From Gemmatales bacterium (lineage in GTDB: Bacteria > Planctomycetota > Planctomycetia > Gemmatales > HRBIN36), in contig JANXCQ010000012.1 in assembly GCA_025060195.1 (NCBI GenBank), forward strand, positions 1 to 64,000: DNA of 64,000 nt, read 5' to 3'. The notes beneath the pieces were generated by a model that did not search any database, was not told the origin of the DNA, and saw nothing but the letters and a program-made list of their open reading frames with translations. Position 1 is the first letter of the stretch. Every line of letters begins with the position of its first letter. Positions 54,361-63,167 of the stretch are shown here, one piece after another. The position numbers and the translations under genes were made by a program.

Positions 54361-55797
54361 ATGTTTCAGTTCACGCGACGCCAATTCCTGAGCAGCAGCC
54401 TAGCCGCAGGCGCCTTCGTGGTCAGTGGCACAAAGTCTAGCGGCACGGTACTCGGAGCCAACGAGCGCCTTCGCGTCGGTATTGCCGGCCTCAACGGTCG
54501 GGGTGGGTCGCACGTCAACGCCTTCCTGGCGTCGCCCGGCGTCGAAATCGCCTACCTCATTGATCCCGATACCCGCGTCTTCGCACGACACCTCAGCCGC
54601 ATCGAAAAGCAACAAGGCCGCGCTCCCATTTGCGTTCAGGATGTGCGTAAAGCGCTTGACGACAAAAACTTGGACATCCTCAGCATCGCCACCCCCAATC
54701 ATTGGCACTCCCTCATGGCCATCTGGGCATGCCAAGCTGGCAAAGACGTCTATGTCGAAAAGCCTCTCAGCCATAACGTCAAAGAAGGCCGCATCCTAGT
54801 CGAAACCGCCCGCAAGTATCAACGCATCGTCCAACACGGTACCCAGAACCGGGCCAGCCGCGCCTGGGCGCATCTCCGCGCCGTCGTCGAATCCGGCAAA
54901 CTCGGTCGGCTACTGATCTCCCGCGGACTCTGCTACAAGCTCAGGCCTAGCATCGGCTTCAAGCAGCCCAGCCCTGCGCCAAAGGAACTAGATTTCAATC
55001 TCTGGCTTGGCCCAGCCCCCGAACAACCTCATCACGCCAACCTGGTGCATTACAATTGGCACTGGTTCTGGGATTTCGGCAACGGCGACATCGGCAACCA
55101 AGGCGTCCATCAAATGGACATCGCTCGCTGGATGATTCCGGGCGCGACCTTGCCTATTGCGGTATTCAGCTTAGGTGGACGTTTCGGCTACAAAGACCAA
55201 GGCCAAACTCCCAACACACAAATTGCCGTCTTCGATTTCGGCCCGAACCAACCCCTTCTGATCTTCGAAGTACGGGGTCTGCCCACCCGACCTTTCCACG
55301 GTCAAACAGTTGGCAACATTCTGCATTTCGAGGCAGGCATTGTCGCGGGCACGAAGTTTTATCCTGCAGACAGCAACAAGGAGGCCCCCCTGCCGGCTGT
55401 TCCCGTTCCGCCACGTGATTCCCACGACATCTTTGCGAACTTCCTCGCCTGCGTCCGCTCGCGCAAAGTCCAAGACCTTCACGCCGACGCGCTCGAGGGG
55501 CATTACTCCAGCGCACTGTGCCACTTTGCCAACATTTCGTACCGACTCGGCCACGACATGTCTCCCGAGATGTTCCGCGCCCAACTCCGCGATGACCCCG
55601 CGCTCCAGGAAACCCTAGACCGCATGGAAGAGCACCTCAAACAAAACAAGATTGTCCTCAGCGACCTTTGCTACCGCATCGGACGCCGACTCAAGATCGA
55701 TCCCAATACAGAAACCATCGTAGGCGACGCTGAGGCCAATCAACTGCTTTTCCGCCAATACCGTCCGCCCTTCGTCGTTCCCGACCGCGTTACCTAA
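54361..55797 (+). CDS. Gfo/Idh/MocA family oxidoreductase, Tat-exported
   Basis: 478 residues. The twin-arginine leader is FTRRQFLSSSLAAGAFVVSG. The NAD(P)-binding Rossmann part starts RLRVGIAGLNGRGGSHVNAF, with SIATPNHWHSLMAIWACQAG and KDVYVEKPLSHNV (the EKP motif). The C-terminal domain includes NWHWFWDFGNGDIGNQGVHQ. These proteins act as dehydrogenases or sugar epimerase/hydrolase-like enzymes in the periplasm. AAGGAG precedes the ATG. Coupling with the ceramidase-like gene upstream suggests shared substrate breakdown. Confidence 0.9.
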   Translation: MFQFTRRQFLSSSLAAGAFVVSGTKSSGTVLGANERLRVGIAGLNGRGGSHVNAFLASPGVEIAYLIDPDTRVFARHLSRIEKQQGRAPICVQDVRKALDDKNLDILSIATPNHWHSLMAIWACQAGKDVYVEKPLSHNVKEGRILVETARKYQRIVQHGTQNRASRAWAHLRAVVESGKLGRLLISRGLCYKLRPSIGFKQPSPAPKELDFNLWLGPAPEQPHHANLVHYNWHWFWDFGNGDIGNQGVHQMDIARWMIPGATLPIAVFSLGGRFGYKDQGQTPNTQIAVFDFGPNQPLLIFEVRGLPTRPFHGQTVGNILHFEAGIVAGTKFYPADSNKEAPLPAVPVPPRDSHDIFANFLACVRSRKVQDLHADALEGHYSSALCHFANISYRLGHDMSPEMFRAQLRDDPALQETLDRMEEHLKQNKIVLSDLCYRIGRRLKIDPNTETIVGDAEANQLLFRQYRPPFVVPDRVT

Positions 55798-56203
55798 ATT
55801 CCATCTTGGCCATCGCCGACACGGTAGAAGCTCTCTCGACCACCCGCCCACTGCGGTCCAGGCTATTCATGGTTCGCGGTAATTCCGTTTCCGATTCGCG
55901 CCCCTTTGGCAATCCCGACTTGATTATCTCTTGCCAACTAATATGCACAAGCGGACATCAGCTAGGTCGCAAGGCCCCCTTAGTCGCAAGGGACTTCTGG
56001 TCGCAACGGACTGACCACGTCGAAACGAACCATCATACGCGTCGCCCAGCCTGACCCTCATCAAATGGGCGAAACCACGCCTGCTAAGAACCGACCCTTT
56101 CGAGCATTTGCCGAAATTGCACCGCTCTTATAACATGGCCCAAAATAACAAGCCTAACACACATTAGGACTGCCCGCATAATGTCCGCTAAGGAGGATTC
56201 ACC
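55798..56203. other. intergenic region before the DUF1080 gene
   Basis: About 400 bp. One 82-codon frame (55806-56054) has no recognisable features. Nothing else stands out apart from AT-rich stretches near 56130-56170 that may hold the promoter of the DUF1080 gene. Confidence 0.4.
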
Positions 56204-56869
56204 ATGCGCAACATCGTGCTTATGACCCCCTTACTAGCAGCAGTACTCGCCATCGGCTTGGTGCACGCACAACAAGACAAACCCAAGCCCATTCCACTTT
56301 TCAACGGTAAAGACTTCAGCGGATGGCGCAAGTTCGTCGATCCCAATTCCAAAGCCGACCCCGACAAAATCTTCACCATCCGCGACGGCATGATCATCGT
56401 AGATGGCAGCGTCAACGGCTACCTGATCACAGAAAAAGAATACAGCGACTACGTGTTGACATTAGAGTGGCGCTGGGGCGAGAAAGTCCACCGCCAGCGC
56501 AACAGTGGCGTGTTCGTGCACGTAAGTGGCCCCGACCAGATCTGGCCTAAAGGCGTAGAAGCACAGCTGATGTCAGGGCGGGCCGGCGATTTCTGGCTGG
56601 TCGGCGGCTTTAAACTCAAAGTTGACCCAAAACGCCAAGACCCCAAATACAAACACCACTATTTCCGCATCAAAGAAGACGTTGAAAAGCCCCTGGGCGA
56701 ATGGAATCACTATGAAATTACCTGCGACGGCCCAACCGTGCGCCTCGTAGTCAATGGCCAATTCGTCAACGAAGGCACCGACGCCGAGGCCACGAAAGGC
56801 AAGATCCTCCTGCAATCCGAGGGCGCCGAAATCCACTTCCGTAATATCCACCTCACACCTCTCAAATAA
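56204..56869 (+). CDS. secreted DUF1080 (3-keto-disaccharide hydrolase-like) protein
   Basis: 221 residues. A signal peptide (LMTPLLAAVLAIGLVHAQQ) is followed by LFNGKDFSGWRKFVD, the DUF1080 opening. Next is DYVLTLEWRWGEKVHRQRNS, with GVFVHVSGPDQIWPKGVEAQ and the closing GKILLQSEGAEIHFRNIHL. The fold is a concanavalin-like sandwich, and some members hydrolyse 3-keto-glycosides. The gene has AAGGAGG eight bases before the ATG. It lies near two carbohydrate-type genes, which fits a role in glycan degradation. Confidence 0.88.
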   Translation: MRNIVLMTPLLAAVLAIGLVHAQQDKPKPIPLFNGKDFSGWRKFVDPNSKADPDKIFTIRDGMIIVDGSVNGYLITEKEYSDYVLTLEWRWGEKVHRQRNSGVFVHVSGPDQIWPKGVEAQLMSGRAGDFWLVGGFKLKVDPKRQDPKYKHHYFRIKEDVEKPLGEWNHYEITCDGPTVRLVVNGQFVNEGTDAEATKGKILLQSEGAEIHFRNIHLTPLK

Positions 56870-57039
56870 CCCCTCCGTCCTCTAGAAAATCGCGCAAGCT
56901 TTTCTGCACCGCCTGAAACGAAACGCGCATCCTCAATCGCTGAAGCATCGTAGTTCCGCGCTAATCTCGCTCAAGAAAGAGCCAACGCTCTAAGCCAACG
57001 CTTTTCCGCGCTACACTGGCCACCCTAAGGGCAACCTCC

Positions 57040-57906
57040 ATGCAGCTCTGCAAATGGCGCGACGCAACTGGGCAAGCCCGCGTTGGTTTAGTACGGCAAG
57101 AAATGGTTTACCCCCTCGACTTAGCGGACACTCCGGAACATCCCGCTCTAAGCACGATTCTCCATGCAAAAAACCCATCGCAGTTTGCAGAAAGCCTGCT
57201 AAGCTCCTCAGCATCTCCGCTGCACATTGATGAATTATCGCTCCTCCCGCCCATTGACCACCAGGAAGTCTGGGCCGCAGGCGTCACCTTCCAACGCAGC
57301 GAGGAAGCACGCAAACGCGAATCCCACGACGCCGCAATCTTCTACGATAAGGTCTATCGCGCGCCGCGACCGGAACTGTTCTTCAAAGCACCTGCATATC
57401 GAGTCATCGGCCCCGGCGGGCGCGTACGTATCCGCAAGGATTCGCTTTGGAGCGTCCCCGAACCCGAGCTAGCCGTGATCTGCGACCCCGACCTGCGTAT
57501 CGTCGGTTACACCATCGGCAACGACATGAGCGCACGCGACATCGAAGGCGAAAATCCCCTCTACCTGCCCCAAGCTAAAATCTACGATGGCTCGTGCGCC
57601 CTGGGCCCAGTCATTACCCTGGCCCCTGCCATGCCCCCGTTGCCCCAAGTGCAAGTCATTTTGACTATCCAACGGCAGGGCCGCACTGTGTTCCACGGAC
57701 AAACAACCATGGCGCAAATGCGCCGCACCATCGAAGAACTCATCTCCTGGCTCGGCCGTGAAACTACTTTCCCCCATGGCGTCGTCCTACTCACAGGCAC
57801 AGGCATTGTACCACCCGATGATTTCACCCTCGAACCAGACGACCTGATCCATATAGAAATCACGGGCGTCGGTCGACTCGCCAACATCGTTGAGCGAAAG
57901 TCCTGA
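57040..57906 (+). CDS. fumarylacetoacetate hydrolase family protein
   Basis: 288 residues. The N-terminus is a small beta domain (MQLCKWRDATGQARVGLVRQ). The C-terminal FAH domain has SLWSVPEPELAVICDPDLRI, GYTIGNDMSARDIEGENPLY, KIYDGSCALGP and a C-terminal GVVLLTGTGIVPPDDFTLEP. Acidic residues in PEPEL and the ND/DIEGE motif bind the divalent ion. Family members act on 2-oxo acids, such as 2-keto-3-deoxy sugar acids in carbohydrate breakdown, or on acylpyruvates. The exact substrate is not deducible. No strong ribosome site was seen (AAGGGC). Confidence 0.88.
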   Translation: MQLCKWRDATGQARVGLVRQEMVYPLDLADTPEHPALSTILHAKNPSQFAESLLSSSASPLHIDELSLLPPIDHQEVWAAGVTFQRSEEARKRESHDAAIFYDKVYRAPRPELFFKAPAYRVIGPGGRVRIRKDSLWSVPEPELAVICDPDLRIVGYTIGNDMSARDIEGENPLYLPQAKIYDGSCALGPVITLAPAMPPLPQVQVILTIQRQGRTVFHGQTTMAQMRRTIEELISWLGRETTFPHGVVLLTGTGIVPPDDFTLEPDDLIHIEITGVGRLANIVERKS

Positions 57907-57910
57907 GTTA

Positions 57911-57931
57911 GTGTGTAAACCGTTTACCCAC
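57911..57931. promoter_or_regulatory. 21-bp near-perfect palindrome between FAH gene and glmS
   Basis: GTGTGTAAAC, a central C and GTTTACCCAC form two arms of ten bases with one mismatch. It starts 5 bp after the FAH stop and lies 231 bp before glmS. The GTAAAC/GTTTAC core resembles LacI/GalR-type operators but has an extra central base. A stem-loop is the alternative. No T-run follows. Confidence 0.4.
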
Positions 57932-58161
57932 GCCGTTTTCCAAAAGGTTGCCCTTGCAAAAGTTGAATGCCCTCGCTATTCAGCGTCCATCGGCACCATT
58001 TACGCCCGACTATATTTATCGCGCGGAAGCTCCCACTAGGACGTAATCAAACACCTCCTAGGTAGGAAAACACCAACGAGCGAACCAATTCCGACCAACT
58101 AATTTACCTAAAAAACTTAGCGCCTGCGTTCGGCTCTTCTTAAGCTAATCGAGGATAGACC

Positions 58162-59988
58162 ATGTGCGGCATAGTCGGATACGTTGGCCGACGCGAAGCG
58201 ACGCCCATCTTACTCGAAGGGCTACGCCGACTCGAATATCGCGGCTACGACAGCGCTGGACTAGCGACCCTCAGCGGAAACACTCTGCATGTCCGCAAAA
58301 GAGCAGGCCGGCTCCGCGAACTCATCAGATTAGTCTCCGAAAGGCCAGCACCAGGAACCCTGGGCATCAGCCACACCCGTTGGGCTACCCACGGCGGCGC
58401 CACCGACCTCAACGCACACCCCCATATCGGGGGAAATAACCTCCTCGCTCTGGTACACAACGGGGTCATAGAAAACTATGCCCTACTTAGAACGCAGTTA
58501 GAAGCCGAAGGATTTATCTTCCGTAGCCAGACCGATACCGAAGTTATCGCACACCTAATCGCCCATTATTATGAAGGCGATTTACTAGAAGCGGTACGCC
58601 GTGCCCTCAGTTGTCTGAAGGGAACCTACGGCCTGGCCCTTATCAGCCCGCAGCACCCGAACCTGCTCATCGGGGCGCGTTTCGGCTCGCCCCTGGTCAT
58701 CGGCCTAGGCGAAAATGAAATGTTCCTGGCCAGCGACCCCAATGCCTTGATCGGCTATACCCAACGTGTGGTCTATCTCAATGACGGCCAGCTCTGCGCC
58801 TTAACTGCCGAAAGCTGGGATATCCTCGACCGCGATCGTGCGCCCGTACAAGCCAGCATTCATGCAATTGACTGGGAATTAGAAGACGTCGAACTCAATG
58901 GTTTTGACCACTATATGTTGAAAGAGATTTACGAACAGCCCGAAGCCTTAGAAAACACCTTACGAGGCCGATTAGACGACACCAATGCGACAGCTCATTT
59001 CGGCGGATTAAATCTTTCCCCGCGGCGCTTACGTCAAGTGGACAGAATTATACTCACAGGATGCGGCACCTCTTATCATGCGGGCCTGGTGGGAGAATAC
59101 CTTTTCGAGGAACTAAGTCGCATACCTGTTGAAGTCGAATATGCCAGCGAATTTCGTTACCGCAATGCACCCATCGAGCGCCATACCATCCTGATCGCCA
59201 TTACTCAATCGGGAGAAACCGCAGATACCCTGGCAGCCTTGCGGGAAGCCAAACGGAAAGGGATCCCGACCCTGAGTATCTGTAATGTGGTCGGCTCCAC
59301 CATCGCTCGGGAAGCGGACGGCGGCGTCTACTTGCGTGCAGGGCCGGAAATTGGCGTCGCCAGTACCAAAGCCTTCACCTGTCAGGTCTTGGTATTGACC
59401 CTCTTAGCCTTATATTTTGGCCGAATGCGGCACCTTTCCGCTTCTCAAGGAGCCCGCATTATTGAGGAACTACGCCAGCTACCTGACTTAGTGCGGCAAA
59501 CGCTTAGCTGCGATGAACCCGTGCGCCAAATTGCGGCTAAATATTATCAAGTGCAGAATTTCCTTTATTTAGGACGCCAGTATTTATATCCCATCGCTCT
59601 AGAAGGCGCCCTAAAAATGAAGGAAATCAGCTACATTCATGCGGAAGGTTATCCTGCGGCCGAAATGAAACATGGTCCGATTGCTTTAGTGGACGAAAAT
59701 ACACCTACAGTCTTTTTAGTGCCCCGGAGCTCGGTCTTCGATAAGGTAATCAGCAATATGGAGGAAATTCGCGCCCGCGGGGGCCCCATCATTGCGGTGA
59801 CTACTCAAGGCTGCGAAGAAGTGGCAAGTCGCGCCGATGACGTCATCACCATACCCGATGCTCCCGAATACCTGCAACCGATATTAGCGGTGATTCCGCT
59901 GCAACTCTTAGCATATCACATGGCCTTGCTCCGGGGCTGCGATGTCGATAAACCGCGGAACCTGGCCAAGAGCGTTACGGTCGAGTAA
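58162..59988 (+). CDS. glmS: glutamine-fructose-6-phosphate aminotransferase (isomerising)
   Basis: 608 residues, the standard length of GlmS, which makes glucosamine-6-phosphate. The N-terminus is MCGIVGYVG (Cys2 nucleophile of the class II glutaminase domain), with LRRLEYRGYDSAGL and SHTRWATHGGATDLNAHPH. Two SIS isomerase domains follow: LTGCGTSYHAGLVGEYLFEE with ITQSGETADTLAALREAK, and YLGRQYLYPIALEGALKMKE. The C-terminus DKPRNLAKSVTVE is canonical. Its last 14 bp overlap the tail of the oppositely oriented SDR gene. A palindrome lies upstream; no glmS ribozyme was recognised. Confidence 0.96.
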   Translation: MCGIVGYVGRREATPILLEGLRRLEYRGYDSAGLATLSGNTLHVRKRAGRLRELIRLVSERPAPGTLGISHTRWATHGGATDLNAHPHIGGNNLLALVHNGVIENYALLRTQLEAEGFIFRSQTDTEVIAHLIAHYYEGDLLEAVRRALSCLKGTYGLALISPQHPNLLIGARFGSPLVIGLGENEMFLASDPNALIGYTQRVVYLNDGQLCALTAESWDILDRDRAPVQASIHAIDWELEDVELNGFDHYMLKEIYEQPEALENTLRGRLDDTNATAHFGGLNLSPRRLRQVDRIILTGCGTSYHAGLVGEYLFEELSRIPVEVEYASEFRYRNAPIERHTILIAITQSGETADTLAALREAKRKGIPTLSICNVVGSTIAREADGGVYLRAGPEIGVASTKAFTCQVLVLTLLALYFGRMRHLSASQGARIIEELRQLPDLVRQTLSCDEPVRQIAAKYYQVQNFLYLGRQYLYPIALEGALKMKEISYIHAEGYPAAEMKHGPIALVDENTPTVFLVPRSSVFDKVISNMEEIRARGGPIIAVTTQGCEEVASRADDVITIPDAPEYLQPILAVIPLQLLAYHMALLRGCDVDKPRNLAKSVTVE

Positions 59989-60778
59989 GACGTTGCACGC
60001 GACGTTGCAGACGCCGCCCGTAAGCCCGAAGGAGCCAATCGCTAGCGCGCGTTGGTAAAATCCGACACAGCCACAGCACCCAGGCCGTATGCCAGGGGAA
60101 AGCAACGAACGGTTTTTTGCGAATTATGGCACGGACAATATGTCGGGCCGCTTCCTCTACCGACATGATATCGGGTTTCGGCAGAGGCAAATGCCGTGTT
60201 AGCTCGGTGCGAATCCAGCCTGGGCAAATGGTTGTACACAAAATGCCCCGCCCAGAAAGCTCCAAACGTAAGCTATCCATCAAGGCGTTCACCCCCGCTT
60301 TACTAGCACTATAACCCGCCAGAAATGCTAATCCCCGTAGTGAGGCCAAACTGGAAATAGCCACTAAGTGTCCCCGTTTGCGTTGCAACATGCCCGGCAG
60401 AACGGCAGCGATACTGTTAGCAACGCCGACGAGGTTGACGTCGATCAAAGCGGCGAATGCCTGGGCATCAAAGGCCGTGGCTGGCGTGGCATAGCCAATC
60501 CCTGCATTCGCGATCAGGATTTCCACAGGACCCAACCTCCGTTCCAGAGTGGCCACGACCTGACTTAGTTGTTCACGCTGTGTGACATCCGCTTGTTCAT
60601 AGCCCCCAGCGCGACCGCGAGCTTTAAGCTCCTGCATCAGGCTTTCCATAGGACTAACATCGCGATCGATAGCGGCAATTACCGCACCATGTGTGGCCAT
60701 TTCTATCGCTAATTGGCGTCCTAATCCGCGCCCCGCCCCCGTGATTAAGACCACCTGATTCTCAAAAGGCAAGGCCAT
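59975..60778 (-). CDS. short-chain dehydrogenase/reductase
   Basis: 267 residues. The Rossmann motif is LITGAGRGLGRQ (GxxxGxG at 14-20), then NAGIGYATPAT (NAG), SSLASLRG and the catalytic YSASKAG, with a C-terminal IRTELTRHLPLPKP loop. The C-terminal 40 residues contain a hydrophobic stretch (HTAWVLWLCRILPTRASDWL), suggesting membrane association. GGAAGGT precedes the ATG. Coenzyme preference and substrate are not deducible. The gene converges with glmS with a 14-bp overlap. Confidence 0.9.
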   Translation of the reverse strand: MALPFENQVVLITGAGRGLGRQLAIEMATHGAVIAAIDRDVSPMESLMQELKARGRAGGYEQADVTQREQLSQVVATLERRLGPVEILIANAGIGYATPATAFDAQAFAALIDVNLVGVANSIAAVLPGMLQRKRGHLVAISSLASLRGLAFLAGYSASKAGVNALMDSLRLELSGRGILCTTICPGWIRTELTRHLPLPKPDIMSVEEAARHIVRAIIRKKPFVAFPWHTAWVLWLCRILPTRASDWLLRAYGRRLQRRVQRLTRP

Positions 60779-61132
60779 ACCTTCCGCTCCTATCCCTTGA
60801 GCTCGCTTGAATAATCTATAAGTTTTCTCACCTTTACGAGGCTATTGTATTAACGTACACAAGGGGGATTTGCGAGCGGTTTACTGCCGGCTAGGAACAC
60901 CATCCTTGCCTATTTTAGGCCTAAATTACGGGGATAAGGTTTGCGACAACCATGCTTATAGTACCAATATGCTATACATAGACGCTAACCCGGGCAGTCG
61001 CCTAAATAACTCATCTTAATACGAAAAAGTCTGACAACCATTTCATGCTAATATGGACAAGAGAACTAATATGGACTAGAGAAACTGCCAAGCGTCGGCC
61101 ATAGTGATTAGTGGTCGGCTCTGCTGATAGAC
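60779..61132. other. AT-rich intergenic region
   Basis: About 350 bp between two minus-strand genes, visibly richer in A/T than its neighbours. It holds an 18-bp tandem repeat (61048-61083) and must carry the promoter of the SDR gene. No gene is seen. Confidence 0.45.
61048..61083. repeat. 18-bp tandem direct repeat
   Basis: CTAATATGGACAAGAGAA (61048-61065) is followed at once by CTAATATGGACTAGAGAA (61066-61083), identical at 17 of 18 positions. It is 50 bp beyond the end of the TIGR03000 gene and about 270 bp upstream of the SDR gene. It may be a paired protein-binding site or a small duplication. Confidence 0.55.
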
Positions 61133-61783
61133 TTAATTATCCTGAGGAGCGGGCTTAGTGAAATCTACAGTGATCTGTTGGCCAGCTTGTAGGGTGACTA
61201 TACGTGTCTGCCGCACCATTTGGCCGTTGCTTTTCCAACTGGCCGTGATGGTGTACTCATAGCGCTTCCCAGGAGTTAGGGGCGGCGACTGCAGAGTGCG
61301 GCGTGTTCCCATGGTGCGTAGTTCATAATCTTCCACGAAAACTTGCGCGTCGGCCGCGGGCAGCAGGATGGTGATCTCGGCCACGTTATTTGTGCTCGGC
61401 AACGGACGTGGCGGCGTCAGTTCCCCGTTGGACGGCGCTTCGGGCGTTGGTCGCGGAACGACATGATACTCGGCTCGACTCAGCGGCGCAAGCACCGCGG
61501 GCACGGGGTAAATATAACGCGGATACACATAGGGATAATAGCCGTAATAAGGCTCGCCCCAGTACGGATCATGCCGCGGCCCGACATACATGCCCACGCG
61601 ATAGGGCACGTAGCCGTAAGGATAAGTGGAATATTCCAGCAAATATCTCTGATAGGCGGGACTGTAAACCACAACGGCACTACCGGCGCGGGGGGCCACC
61701 ACAACTTGTTGTCCCGCGGTCGTGCCCAACGGGCCTAGCGCTAATACGCACACGAGCACTATTTGCCAAGCGAGCTTGCGCAT
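61133..61783 (-). CDS. secreted Tyr/Pro-rich protein with TIGR03000 domain
   Basis: 216 residues. A signal peptide (LAWQIVLVCVLALGPLGTTA) is followed by a Tyr/Pro-rich region with repeated YGYxPYV-like motifs (PYYGYYPYVYPRYIYPVPAV). The C-terminal TIGR03000 domain lies at about 135-212 (EITILLPAADAQVFVEDYEL; YEYTITASWKSNGQMVRQTR). TIGR03000 is found almost only in planctomycetes, often several copies per genome, and no function is known to me. Tyr-rich segments suggest a structural role at the cell surface. GAGGA is upstream of the ATG. Confidence 0.85.
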   Translation of the reverse strand: MRKLAWQIVLVCVLALGPLGTTAGQQVVVAPRAGSAVVVYSPAYQRYLLEYSTYPYGYVPYRVGMYVGPRHDPYWGEPYYGYYPYVYPRYIYPVPAVLAPLSRAEYHVVPRPTPEAPSNGELTPPRPLPSTNNVAEITILLPAADAQVFVEDYELRTMGTRRTLQSPPLTPGKRYEYTITASWKSNGQMVRQTRIVTLQAGQQITVDFTKPAPQDN

Positions 61784-61901
61784 AAGTGAATCCTCATCCA
61801 GTCTTTTAGTGATGTCCCGGGCACGCGCCCTAAGTATTCTACCTCAAAATTTCCCGCTTGGTTGAACTTAGCCTTTAGAACCCATCGAAGGAGGACTCGT
61901 G

Positions 61902-63050
61902 ATGGCCACAGCTGCGCTAATCGGCACGGGGTTTATTGGCCCCGTCCACATCGAGGCGCTCCGGCGTTTGGGTATTACCGTCCGTGGTGTGCTCGGTTCC
62001 AGTGCGGAGAAAAGCCAGCTTGCGGCGCAACGCTGGCACCTGGAACGGGCCTACCGCTCGCTCGACGAACTGCTTGCCGATCCGCAAGTGGATGTCGTCC
62101 ATATTACTTCGCCGAATCGGTTCCATTATGAGCAGGCGCTACGGGCATTGCAAGCAGGTAAGCACGTGGTGTGTGAAAAGCCGTTGGCTTTGAATTCCCA
62201 GCAAAGTCGCGAACTGGTGCAACGCGCTCGCGATAGTGGGAAGGTCTGCGCGGTATGTTATAACATCCGTTTTTACCCTCTATGTCAGGAGGCCCGTCAA
62301 CGCATCGCAGCAGGTCAATTAGGACGAATTTTTCACGTGGTCGGTTCCTATCAGCAAGATTGGCTGTTATATCCGAGCGATTTCAATTGGCGCGTGCTGG
62401 CTCAGGAAGGTGGCGCCGCTCGTGCCATCGGCGATATTGGTACGCATTGGCTCGACCTGATTTCGTTTCTTATGGGCCAAACGGTGGTCAGCGTGTGCGC
62501 CGATTTACGCACAGTTTGGCCGACACGTCGCCGTCCTCTGGGGCCCACCGAGACGTTTGCGACGAAACTGCAGTCGGGCAATGCCTTCGCGGAGGTGGCC
62601 GTTGATACCGAGGATTATGGCGCAGTGTTACTGCGCTTTGCCGATGGCACGCCGGGAGTTATGGTCGTTTCCCAGGTTACCGCAGGTGCCAAGAACCGCC
62701 TCCGCTGGGAAATTGCTGGTGAAAAGGCCGCTTTAGCTTGGAACAGCGAACGCCCGGATGAATTATGGCTCGGTTATCGCGATGGGCCGAATCAACTGTT
62801 GCTTCGCGACCCAGCGTTGCTCACCGAAGCGGCCCGCAGTTACACTGATTACCCTGGCGGACACGCCGAAGGTTTCCCCGATACGTTCAAACAACTCTTT
62901 CGCGCCGTTTACAGCGCCCTCGAGCAAGGCCGCCCGCTTCCCGGACTCTATCCCACCTTCGAGGACGGCCATCGGGAAATTGTTCTTTGCGAGGCGATTT
63001 TAGCTAGTCATCAACAGCGTCGCTGGATCGACGTGCCCCAGGACCTTTAG
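61902..63050 (+). CDS. Gfo/Idh/MocA family oxidoreductase, cytoplasmic
   Basis: 382 residues, no signal peptide. The start is the ATG at 61902: a GTG directly before it is only four bases from GGAGG, against seven for the ATG. The Rossmann part reads [20 protein letters not shown], with [20 protein letters not shown], a CEKPL motif and a sheet domain with [20 protein letters not shown]. It is likely a sugar or sugar-alcohol dehydrogenase using NAD(P). It is divergent from the TIGR03000 gene (118-bp gap). The window holds two paralogues, this one and the Tat-exported one at 54361; they are not close to each other in sequence. Confidence 0.9.
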   Translation: MATAALIGTGFIGPVHIEALRRLGITVRGVLGSSAEKSQLAAQRWHLERAYRSLDELLADPQVDVVHITSPNRFHYEQALRALQAGKHVVCEKPLALNSQQSRELVQRARDSGKVCAVCYNIRFYPLCQEARQRIAAGQLGRIFHVVGSYQQDWLLYPSDFNWRVLAQEGGAARAIGDIGTHWLDLISFLMGQTVVSVCADLRTVWPTRRRPLGPTETFATKLQSGNAFAEVAVDTEDYGAVLLRFADGTPGVMVVSQVTAGAKNRLRWEIAGEKAALAWNSERPDELWLGYRDGPNQLLLRDPALLTEAARSYTDYPGGHAEGFPDTFKQLFRAVYSALEQGRPLPGLYPTFEDGHREIVLCEAILASHQQRRWIDVPQDL

Positions 63051-63167
63051 GCCGGCCTCATAAGGCGCTGAGTGATACTTCAATATATCTAAACATGATA
63101 GCTTAGGCGGCATATAAGCATTATTAGATCGCCATATAGTGTAATCGTCGCCATAAACTCCGGCGAT

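Noticed and set aside
57932-58161. glmS ribozyme upstream of glmS
   Set aside because: I could not find the conserved core or its pseudoknot, and the ribozyme is mainly known from Firmicutes and related groups.
61861-63050. Gfo/Idh/MocA start at the GTG at 61899
   Set aside because: It is only four bases from GGAGG. The ATG at 61902, seven bases away, is better placed.
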